A DNA stretch of 17,195 bases from NCBI GenBank assembly GCA_027686065.1, contig JAQCTH010000077.1, positions 1 through 17,195 on the forward strand, written 5' to 3'. Both the position numbers and the translations under genes were made by a program. This document shows positions 7,771 to 15,500 of this stretch, in pieces. Under the pieces are notes generated by a model. The model searched no databases. It was given only the letters and a program-made list of their open reading frames with translations, and had not been told where the DNA came from. Positions within the stretch are counted from its first letter, which is position 1. Each line of letters begins with the position of its first letter. This stretch comes from Clostridiaceae bacterium AF10-41 (GTDB taxonomy: Bacteria; Bacillota; Clostridia; Clostridiales; Clostridiaceae).

Positions 7771-9165
7771 ATGAAAAATATTAATATACAAGATTTTTTA
7801 AAAAATAAAATAATAGGATATGGTATCATTACAGCTTCATCTATTACACTTATTTATTTACTTATATCAATATTTTTTGCCAATCACTTATTTTTTAATA
7901 CCACAATAAATGGTATAGATGTGTCATTAAAAACTTATGAAGAAGCTCAAGAGATACTAAAAAACTCTATAAATGAATATAAGTTAAAAATAGTACAAAG
8001 AGATGAAAAAACAGAAGAAATATTAGCACAAGACATAGAATTAAAATTCAATGAAAATAATAGTATTTTAAGCATAAAAAAAATACAAGCTTCCTTAAAG
8101 TGGGGAATATCATTATTTAAAAAACAATATTACAATATAAATGATTTAGTAGGTTATGATAATAATAAATTACTAAAAAAGATACAAGAGCTAGATTGCC
8201 TAAATAAAGATATAGTAGACCCAAGAAACGTAGATTTTAAATACTCAAATGGTTCTTATGATTTAATAGAAGAAGTTTATGGAAACAAAATAGATAATGA
8301 TAAGTTATATGAAACTATAAAAGTCAGTATATTAAATGGAGAAACCTCAGTAAATTTAAATGATAGGTCTTGTTATGAAAATCCTAAATATACTTTAAAA
8401 TCAGATAAGACAATAGAAACAAAGGCTATATTAGATAAGTATGTTTCCACTAAAATAACATATTTATTTGAAAGGGAAAATGAAGTCTTAGATGGTAATA
8501 GAATAAAGGAATGGCTTAGCGTTGATGATGACTTAGATGTTAAAATTGATGAGAATTCAGTAAAAGATTATGTATTAGAGTTAAGCTCTAAATATAACAC
8601 GGTAGGAATAACAAGAAACTTTAAAACCTCTACAGGAAAAGTAGTAGAAGTTAAAGGTGGATATTATGGGTGGAAAATTAATTCTATTGGAGAAACAAAA
8701 CTGTTAATTGAAAATATAAAACTTGGAGCGGTATTAGAAAAAGAGCCAGTATATACACAGAAAGCTTTATATAGAGATAAGGATGATATAGGAAATACTT
8801 ATGTAGAAGTAAATATAACAAATCAACATTTGTGGTTTTATAAAAATGGAAAATTAATTACCCAAGGAGATATAGTTACAGGAGATTCTAGCAAAGGCTA
8901 TTCTACTAAACTTGGAACATATGCACTTAATTATAAGCAAAAAGAGGCAACTTTAAGAGGTCCAAATTATGAAGCAAAAGTAACTTATTGGATGCCTTTT
9001 AATGGGAATATAGGAATTCATGATGCAAGCTGGAGATATTCTTTTGGAGGAGAAATATATAAGGGAAATGGAACACATGGATGTGTTAATTCTCCATCAT
9101 ATTTAGCAAAAACTATTTTTGAAAATATTGAAGAGGGTACGCCTATTATTTGCTATGAGGAGTGA
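7771..9165 (+). CDS. Membrane-anchored L,D-transpeptidase with peptidoglycan-binding region
   Basis: A 464-residue protein with one transmembrane helix near the N-terminus (about 16-38) and an extracellular remainder. L,D-transpeptidases make 3-3 cross-links between stem peptides of peptidoglycan and are insensitive to most penicillins. Residues about 45-205 and 210-335 look like two copies of the PG-binding-4-type domain that often precedes YkuD in Firmicutes ('NGIDVSLKTYEEAQ', 'GYYGWKIN'). The YkuD domain covers about 343-462, with 'VEVNITNQHLWFYKNGKL' at its start, the catalytic His417 (GIHDASWR) and the nucleophile Cys438 in GTHGCVNSP. The ATG at 7771 follows AAGGGGA at 7754-7760. TGGTATAAT (7745-7753), an extended -10, ends right before that site, which would leave a very short leader. 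The real promoter may lie further up. The next gene starts 33 bases after the stop. Confidence 0.92.
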   Translation: MKNINIQDFLKNKIIGYGIITASSITLIYLLISIFFANHLFFNTTINGIDVSLKTYEEAQEILKNSINEYKLKIVQRDEKTEEILAQDIELKFNENNSILSIKKIQASLKWGISLFKKQYYNINDLVGYDNNKLLKKIQELDCLNKDIVDPRNVDFKYSNGSYDLIEEVYGNKIDNDKLYETIKVSILNGETSVNLNDRSCYENPKYTLKSDKTIETKAILDKYVSTKITYLFERENEVLDGNRIKEWLSVDDDLDVKIDENSVKDYVLELSSKYNTVGITRNFKTSTGKVVEVKGGYYGWKINSIGETKLLIENIKLGAVLEKEPVYTQKALYRDKDDIGNTYVEVNITNQHLWFYKNGKLITQGDIVTGDSSKGYSTKLGTYALNYKQKEATLRGPNYEAKVTYWMPFNGNIGIHDASWRYSFGGEIYKGNGTHGCVNSPSYLAKTIFENIEEGTPIICYEE

Positions 9166-9177
9166 ATTTGATATAAT
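9150..9177 (+). promoter_or_regulatory. Possible promoter for the small membrane protein gene
   Basis: An extended -10, TGATATAAT (9169-9177), has TTGCTA (9150-9155) 16 bases upstream of the TATAAT. The predicted start (about 9184) nearly coincides with the ribosome binding site, so it may be fortuitous and the gene may depend on the transpeptidase transcript. Confidence 0.3.
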
Positions 9178-9198
9178 AATAAAAAGGGGGTATTTAAT

Positions 9199-9570
9199 AT
9201 GAAAGATGATAGAATTAGCTTAGTCATAAAATCTTTGCTTTGGGGTATAGTTTGGCTTGGATTAGCAGCGTTAATAGGCTTTATAATAACTAAAGTAACA
9301 TCTTATAAAAACTTTGAAAATGTTTTATTTATAGAAGGAGTTATATTAGTTTTTGTAGGGATTTTTGCATCTATATCAGGAGATCCAATGGCACTTTCTA
9401 TGCAAGGAGCTGGACAAAACGGTGGTCAATATGCAACTAATGCAAATTTAGAAATTACTAAAATGGAAAGAGAAAAATCTAATAGAAAATTAAATATATC
9501 ACTTGCGATAAGTACATTTTCTTTAATATTAGGTGGACTATTTAGTGCTGGTATAACTTTTATAATATAA
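9199..9570 (+). CDS. Small membrane protein, three predicted helices
   Basis: A 123-residue protein of unknown function. Hydrophobic segments lie at about 10-31, 41-60 and 99-122. Between the second and third is a hydrophilic loop with 'SGDPMALSMQGAGQNGGQY' followed by a charged stretch, 'LEITKMEREKSNRK'. The Gly/Gln-rich loop motif is distinctive and looks conserved-type rather than random, but I cannot assign it to a named family. AAGGGGG lies just upstream of the ATG. It begins 33 bases after the L,D-transpeptidase gene in the same direction and probably shares its transcript, which hints at an envelope role. That link is inference from position only. Confidence 0.82.
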   Translation: MKDDRISLVIKSLLWGIVWLGLAALIGFIITKVTSYKNFENVLFIEGVILVFVGIFASISGDPMALSMQGAGQNGGQYATNANLEITKMEREKSNRKLNISLAISTFSLILGGLFSAGITFII

Positions 9571-9675
9571 ATAAAGTGACTGGTGGAGGTTATTATTTAT
9601 CTTGCAGAGAAGTTAAAAAATAACATGGCATATTCTTTAGTGAATATATAATAAATATTATAATAACTAAGTAGA

Positions 9676-9768
9676 AAAGTGGATAATTTGATATGCTCCC
9701 ATTATAGTAGATAGTTAAAATAATGAAACTGCTCTATAATTGGAGCATATCAATCTATTATCCACTTT
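9676..9768. repeat. 93-base imperfect palindrome
   Basis: Two arms pair as 12 bp (9676-9687 with 9757-9768), a 3-base bulge (9754-9756), 12 bp (9688-9699 with 9742-9753), one C/T mismatch and 7 bp (9701-9707 with 9734-9740), leaving a 26-base loop. It lies in the 450-base gene-free stretch 9571-10022. No U-tract and no obvious target duplication flank it. It could be a structured RNA, the 3' end of the preceding operon or a miniature repetitive element. The rest of the stretch is plain AT-rich sequence apart from two further hairpins at 9914-9996. Confidence 0.7.
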
Positions 9769-9867
9769 ATTTATGGTTACTTACCAATAATTTTATAAAG
9801 TATAGAAATTAATTAAGTAGTTATATGTAAATATAATTATCAATTAATATATATTATTAATTAATTC

Positions 9868-9996
9868 TTGATTTAATATAGGATTTTATAGTATTATTTT
9901 ATATAACTAACAGAAGCTAATAGTTAATAGTATTAGCTTATAATTTATAAATAAGAATAAGATATTTAATACTATTTTATAAAAAGAGTATTAAAT
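9868..9996 (+). promoter_or_regulatory. Possible promoter and two hairpins upstream of nfo
   Basis: TTGATT (9868-9873) and TATTAT (9892-9897, spacer 18) form a weak candidate promoter. Downstream are a perfect 9-bp hairpin (9914-9922 with 9931-9939) and a hairpin with 10 bp (9964-9973 with 9987-9996) plus four inner A-T pairs. Neither has a U-tract. Their role, if any, is unknown. Confidence 0.3.
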
Positions 9997-10034
9997 TTAA
10001 TAAATTGAAATAAAACTATACTTTGGAGGTAATT

Positions 10035-10868
10035 ATGTTAAATATAGGATGTCATTTATCAACTACAAAAGGTTTTGAAAATATGGGGAAAGAAGCACTA
10101 CAAATTGGAGCAAATACTTTTCAATTTTTTACTCGAAATCCAAGAGGTGGTAAAGCAAAAGAAATAGATATGGATGATATGGAAGCTCTTTTAAAAATTG
10201 CACGTGAAAATAATTTTGCAACTATTTTGGCACATGCCCCATATACATTAAATGCATGCTCAGCAGATGAAAGAACAAGAGAGTTTGCAAGGGAAATGAT
10301 GGTTGATGATCTAAATAGAATGGAACTTATGCCAAATAATTTATATAACTTTCATCCAGGAAGTCATGTAAAACAAGGGGTGGAGATAGGAATTAATTAT
10401 ATAGTAGATTTACTTAATACAGTATTAAGTAAAGATCAAACTACAACAGTTTTGCTAGAAACTATGGCTGGAAAAGGCTCAGAAGTTGGAAGAACATTTG
10501 AAGAAATAGCAGAAATAATATCAAGAGTTGAATTAAAAGAAAAAATAGGTGTTTGCCTAGATACTTGTCATATTTATGATGCAGGGTATGATATAGTAAA
10601 TGAGTTAGATAAGGTTTTAGAAGAGTTTGATACAGTAATTGGATTAGATAGATTAAAAGCAATTCATTTAAATGATAGCAAAAATCCATTTAAAAGCCAT
10701 AAAGATAGACATGAAAAAATTGGAGAAGGCTCTTTAGGTTTAGAAGCTATAACAAGAATAATAAATCATCCGAAGATAAAACATTTGCCATTTTTCTTAG
10801 AAACTCCAAATGAATTAGATGGTTACGCAAAAGAAATAGAGCTATTAAGAAGTAAATATGTAGAATAA
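10035..10868 (+). CDS. nfo: Endonuclease IV (AP endonuclease)
   Basis: A 277-residue DNA-repair enzyme that cuts 5' of abasic sites and clears blocked 3' ends in base-excision repair. It has the TIM-barrel pattern of the family. All nine zinc ligands expected from E. coli Nfo can be placed: H67 (AHAPY), H107 (FHPGSH), E142 (LLETMAGKG), D176 and H179 ([13 protein letters not shown]), H211 (IHLNDSK), D224 and H226 ([10 protein letters not shown]), and E256 (FFLETPN). The three family signatures are intact. The ATG at 10035 is chosen because GGAGGT (10025-10030) lies just upstream. A TTG four codons earlier would overlap that site. No terminator with a U-tract was seen directly after the stop. 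The gene appears to stand alone. Confidence 0.96.
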   Translation: MLNIGCHLSTTKGFENMGKEALQIGANTFQFFTRNPRGGKAKEIDMDDMEALLKIARENNFATILAHAPYTLNACSADERTREFAREMMVDDLNRMELMPNNLYNFHPGSHVKQGVEIGINYIVDLLNTVLSKDQTTTVLLETMAGKGSEVGRTFEEIAEIISRVELKEKIGVCLDTCHIYDAGYDIVNELDKVLEEFDTVIGLDRLKAIHLNDSKNPFKSHKDRHEKIGEGSLGLEAITRIINHPKIKHLPFFLETPNELDGYAKEIELLRSKYVE

Positions 10869-10960
10869 GAAAAAATCTTGCTATCTATTAATTTCTTGTG
10901 TAATATTTAGTTATAAATACGGAATTTTTATAAATTGCGAATATAAAGTCTATGATAACT

Positions 10961-11134
10961 AGATATGTTCCGTAAGCTAATAGTTACGAAAAGAAGTACT
11001 AGGCTTGGAAAAACCACTATGCCAAGAGTTTGGGTTAACTCGCTGCGCTCAGACAAATCAACAACGCTAAGGCCTAGTAGTTCTTTCTTCACCAAGTACT
11101 TCTAGTTTCTCGTTATATGCTTACTTCACATATT
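10961..11134. repeat. Nested palindromic element, richer in GC than its surroundings
   Basis: This lies in the 380-base gap 10869-11249. Outer stems pair ATATGT (10963-10968) with ACATAT (11128-11133) and GTAAGC (10972-10977) with GCTTAC (11119-11124). Inside, the segment at about 10989-11004 (AAAGAAGTACTAGGC) matches GCCTAGTAGTTCTTT (about 11072-11086) with one mismatch. Its AGAAGTACT core can instead pair with AGTACTTCT at about 11095-11103. Smaller stems are CTTGG/CCAAG (11004-11026) and GAGTT/AACTC (11026-11041). The centre (CTCGCTGCGCTCAGAC, 11039-11054) is unusually GC-rich for this genome. No ORF fits. It resembles dispersed clostridial intergenic repeats or a structured RNA. Bases 10869-10960 and 11135-11249 hold nothing I recognise. 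Confidence 0.6.
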
Positions 11135-11249
11135 CTATTTATCTTCGCCAACTTATATTTATAATTTAAAATTGCTAAATTAAGAATTATTCACATTAAT
11201 ACATATCATTAGGTTTAATTCGTAATATACAACAAGGGGTTGTTTAGAG

Positions 11250-12416
11250 ATGGAAGATTTAAAAAATGCTATTTATGAAATGTTAAAAGAAGAAATTATA
11301 AAAATAGTTATTAGTAATAAAGCAAACAAAGAAGTTGAATATAATAAAATAAATTTTTTGTTGAAGGAAAATAGTAAAGGGAAAAAATATTATCAAATAG
11401 AAAAATTTACTGATAAACAAGTTTTTCATGAAAATATTGAATTTAATGAATTAGAAAAAGAACTATTTGATATCGCAAATGAAAGATATAAACAGCTATC
11501 AGCATGGTCTAATGAAAGTTCCTTTGATTTGAAAATATCTAAAAAAGGCAAGGTGTTTTTAGGAAAGAAAAGAAGTGATAATTCTAAACTTTCTAATAAA
11601 AGTCATAATAAAGAAAAAAATTATATATTAAAAGAAGGAATGATAATAGAGCCTTTAATAGACCTAGGGGTTTTTACTAAAGAAGGTAAAGTTATAAATT
11701 CTAAATATGATAAATATAAGCAAATAAATAGGTTTATCGAAATAATAGATGATGAAATAAAGAAAAATGATTATAAAGAACTTACTATATTAGATTTTGG
11801 GTGTGGAAAATCATATTTAACATTTGTTTTGTATTATTATTTTGTAGAAATAAAAAATATAAATGTGAAAATGATAGGTTTGGATCTTAAAGAGGACGTA
11901 ATTAAAAAATGTAATGAAATAGCTAAAAGATATAAGTATGACAATCTACATTTTGAGCTTGGTGATATAAATGGATATAAGTATGAAAATAATGTTGATA
12001 TGGTAATAACATTACATGCCTGTGATACAGCAACAGATTATGCCTTATATAATGCAATCAAATGGAATGCAAAAATGATTTTTTCAGTACCATGTTGCCA
12101 GCATGAATTTAATCATCAAATGCAAGCAAATACATTACCTATACTAACCAAGTATGGGATAGTTCAAGAAAGGGTAGCTGCGTTAATGACTGATGCAGTA
12201 AGGGGAAATCTTTTAGAAGCGGTAGGATATAAGACACAACTCTTAGAATTTATTGATATAGCTCATTCACCTAAAAATATTTTGATAAGAGCTTCAAAAT
12301 CTAAAATTTCAATGGAGAAAAAAGATAAAGCTTTAAAGGAAGTTTATTCACTTATAAATGAGTTTAACTTTAATCCTACATTATTAAAGTTATTAAAAAA
12401 GGATGATTTTATATAA
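11250..12416 (+). CDS. Class I SAM-dependent methyltransferase (Methyltransf_32-like), target unknown
   Basis: A 388-residue cytoplasmic protein. The N-terminal 130 residues are lysine-rich and mixed alpha/beta without a motif that I know. The C-terminal part is a Rossmann-like methyltransferase. Motif I is ILDFGCGKSYLT (180-191), the acidic end of strand 2 is GLDLKED (210-216), and residues 234-241 (HFELGDIN) carry the adenine-contacting Asp. The catalytic-side strand reads TLHACDTATDYAL (254-266), and SVPCCQHE (279-286) follows. The LHACD and VPCCQHE pair is characteristic of the Methyltransf_32 group, which includes proteins that modify RNA or ribosome-related targets in other organisms. 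The substrate here is not known. AAGGGG (11234-11239) lies 10 bases before the ATG, partly enclosed by an ACAAC/GTTGT mini-hairpin that may dampen translation. A terminator follows directly, so it is a single-gene unit. Confidence 0.87.
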   Translation: MEDLKNAIYEMLKEEIIKIVISNKANKEVEYNKINFLLKENSKGKKYYQIEKFTDKQVFHENIEFNELEKELFDIANERYKQLSAWSNESSFDLKISKKGKVFLGKKRSDNSKLSNKSHNKEKNYILKEGMIIEPLIDLGVFTKEGKVINSKYDKYKQINRFIEIIDDEIKKNDYKELTILDFGCGKSYLTFVLYYYFVEIKNINVKMIGLDLKEDVIKKCNEIAKRYKYDNLHFELGDINGYKYENNVDMVITLHACDTATDYALYNAIKWNAKMIFSVPCCQHEFNHQMQANTLPILTKYGIVQERVAALMTDAVRGNLLEAVGYKTQLLEFIDIAHSPKNILIRASKSKISMEKKDKALKEVYSLINEFNFNPTLLKLLKKDDFI

Positions 12417-12424
12417 TGTACATA

Positions 12425-12453
12425 GCTGTGCTTTTAATAGTACAGCATTTTTT
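12425..12453 (+). terminator. Intrinsic terminator of the methyltransferase gene
   Basis: GCTGTGC (12425-12431) pairs with GTACAGC (12440-12446), 7 bp with one G-U, around an 8-base loop. ATTTTTT follows. Confidence 0.88.
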
Positions 12454-12496
12454 ATTCCTTTACTTGTGGAAAACTTATATCTGACCTTTTTTATAT

Positions 12497-12547
12497 TTGT
12501 GACTAAGTTACAATAACTTTGATTAAAATAATATAGAATAGTCTAAT
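12497..12547 (+). promoter_or_regulatory. Promoter of the AAA+ gene with an adjoining palindrome
   Basis: TTGATT (12519-12524), a 17-base spacer and TCTAAT (12542-12547) predict a start near 12554. Just upstream, 12497-12513 is a 17-base palindrome, TTGT-GACTAAGTT-ACAA, with a single mismatched pair. Its position next to the -35 would suit a regulator, but the 17-base length leaves room for chance. Confidence 0.5.
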
Positions 12548-12580
12548 AAGAACATATTATAAAATAAATGGGAGGTATAT

Positions 12581-15500
12581 ATGGATAAAAATGAATTAAT
12601 ATTATATTTAGAAAAGAAATTAAATAAAGAATTTATAGGACAAAGAGAATTTTTCAAAGAAATATCAGAATATTTTATAAATAAACTAGAAAATAATGAA
12701 AAAGGAATTTTAATTCTAGCAGGACATAAGAATACATTTAAGAAGGCAAGTATTAAAACAATCTTTGAGGAATTATATGAAAAGAAATTAATAAAAAATA
12801 AAAATTTAGACGAAATAGATTTAGCATCTTATAATTTTAATATGGGGTACAATGCCTTTTTAACAGATTTATATGAAAAACTTGATAATAATAAATCAGA
12901 TGGATTAATGTTTAAAAATACTGAAAAAGCATCAGAGGAAATACTGAAGTTATTATCAAATATATATCCTAATACATGCATTCAATTAAATAATGATTAC
13001 ATAATTAAAAATAAGTTTCTAGTAGAAGCTAAATTGCAAGACAAAAATAAAATTAATAAAATTGTTTGTCATAATAAATTTTTTGTATTTATTTATAATT
13101 ATGAAGATAAAAATGAGTTTGATGAGTTTTCGCAATTATCGTTAAAAAATAGAGAGAAAATTTTTTATACAAGAGAACTAACACAAAAAGAGAAAAATAT
13201 AATTATAAGAAAGAAGTTAATAAATGAAATACAAAAGATAGAATCTGATTTTGGAGTACAAGTTTTATTAGGATTTAAAGATAGTGTTAATGAAAAAGAG
13301 ACATTTGGTGTTTGTGAGCATCTTCAAAAGAACTTCAATAAAAATAGTGGGTTTGATATTACAGAATACATATATTATAAAGTAAGTGATCCTTTAAGAA
13401 ATTTTATATTAAAAGAATCTATAGAAGATGGAGAAAAGATACTAATATATATAAACTATAATAGGTTGTATTGTAAAGTTAATAATGAGATATACAGGTT
13501 AAATAAGTATTCAACCCCTACGTTAGATGATGTTAGATACAAATTACAATCTATAATAGGAGTTAAGGAATTAAAGGAATTTCTATTAAATATAGAAAAT
13601 AATTATAAAGTTCAAAAGATAAGAGAAAAACTAGGATTAAGGACATCAAGGATATCTTTAAATATGATATTTGCAGGAAATGCTGGTACAGGAAAGACAA
13701 ATGCAGCTAGAATAACTTATGAGTATTTAAATGCTTTAGGGTTATTATCAACTGGAGTATTTATTGAAGTTAGTAAAGCAGATTTTATAACAGAAAATAT
13801 TAATGAAACAGCTAAAAGAACAAATGATATAATAAATTCAGCAATAGGCGGTGTATTATTTATTGATGAAGCATATGCATTATGTGAAAGTGAAAATGAT
13901 AAAGTTGGAAAAGAAATAGTAGATGCTTTGCTAAAAGGAATTGAAGATAATAGGAATAATTTAACGGTTATATTAGCTGGATATGAAAAAGATATGAAAG
14001 AGTTTTTAAGTTTTAACCAAGGCTTGAAATCTAGGTTCCCTAATATAATTAATTTTGAAGATTATAAACCTGAAGAAATGTATGAAATAGCAATGCAAAT
14101 TGCAAAAGCAAAGGGATATAGAATTGCTAAAAATGTAAAAGATGATTTGATAGATTTATTTGCTAGAAATCAACTTACAGGTAAAAATGATTTAGGTAAT
14201 GCAAGGTTTGTTAGAAATATAATAGAAAATGCTATTATATATTCTTCAAGAAAATATTTAAATAATAATAAAAGAGAAATAGATCTTTTAGAAAGAGAAG
14301 ATTTTAATTTTAAAGCTAGTGCTAAATTTGATTTAGAAGAAAAGTTAAAAGGCATAATAGGATTAGAAGAAGTTAAAAATCTTTTAAGAAGTCAATATAA
14401 GCTTTTAGTTGCACAAGAAAAAAGAAAATCCGTTGGAGTAAATACAGAGATAGAGCAAAATTTAAATATGGTATTTGCAGGTAATCCAGGTACAGGAAAA
14501 ACTAGTATAGCCAGATTAGTTGCTCAAATGCTAAATAGCATGGGATTATTAAAAGTAGGTCAACTAGTAGAGACTGATAGATCTAGTTTTGTCGCTAATA
14601 TTCTAGGAGAAACAGCTAAAAAAACAGAGGAAAAATTTAAAGAAGCTTTAGGTGGAGTATTGTTTATAGATGAAGCGTACACTCTTGCAAATGATAGTTT
14701 AGGAAGAGAAGCAATAGAAACACTTCTTAAATTAATTGAGGATTATTCAAGAGAAGTAATAGTTATTTTAGCTGGATATGAGCAAGAGATGGAGGAATTT
14801 TTTGATGTAAATATAGGGCTTAGATCAAGATTCCCATTATGGACTAATTTTGAAGACTATAATCCAAATGAACTTTTAGAAATGTCTATAAGATTAGTTG
14901 AATCAAAGGGATTCAAGCTATCAAAGAATGGGCATATATCTTTAAAAAAGAGTTTTGTTGATATATATGAAAATTCCGATGCACAATCAGGAAATGGTAG
15001 AATGGTTAGAAATTATGTTGAGAACTTGATAAGAGTTCAAAGTATAAGAATTGCAGAAGAAGACATAAGTGTCTATGAAATGAATTTAATAACATCTAAG
15101 GATATAGAAAAACTCAATACTTCTCAGTATGATAATGAATTTGATTTAGAAGAAAGATTAAAAGATTTAATTGGAAATGAGGAAGCTAAAGAGTTTTTAA
15201 GAGATCAGTATAAATTAATGAGGGTTAAAGAAAAACGCAAAAAACTAGGATTATCGACTGATATAACTAGATATATGAACATAATTTTTACTGGAGAAAT
15301 TGGAACTGGGAAAAAGACAGTATTAAATATATTATCAGAGACATTATATAGCATGGGTGTTGTAAAAGCTAAAAATATAATAGAGATAAATAAGGAAGAA
15401 ATTATAGACAGTATGAAAAATGGGATATCTTTTGAAGATATTTTAAACAAGCAAATTGGTAAAGTGGTATATATAGATTCTGCTGAATTCTTATTAGAAG

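Noticed and set aside
9577..9650. Short peptide ORFs after the small membrane protein gene (GTG at 9574, or an ATT after TGGAGG)
   Set aside because: A GGAGG-like site is present, but the ORFs are only about 15-20 codons, need rare starts, and show no recognisable motif.
12553..12561. CATATTATA as a sporulation sigma-K type -10 element for the SpoVK-like gene
   Set aside because: It fits CATANNNTA, but no matching -35 is found at the right distance and the start would fall on the ribosome binding site. The sigma-A-like promoter upstream is better.
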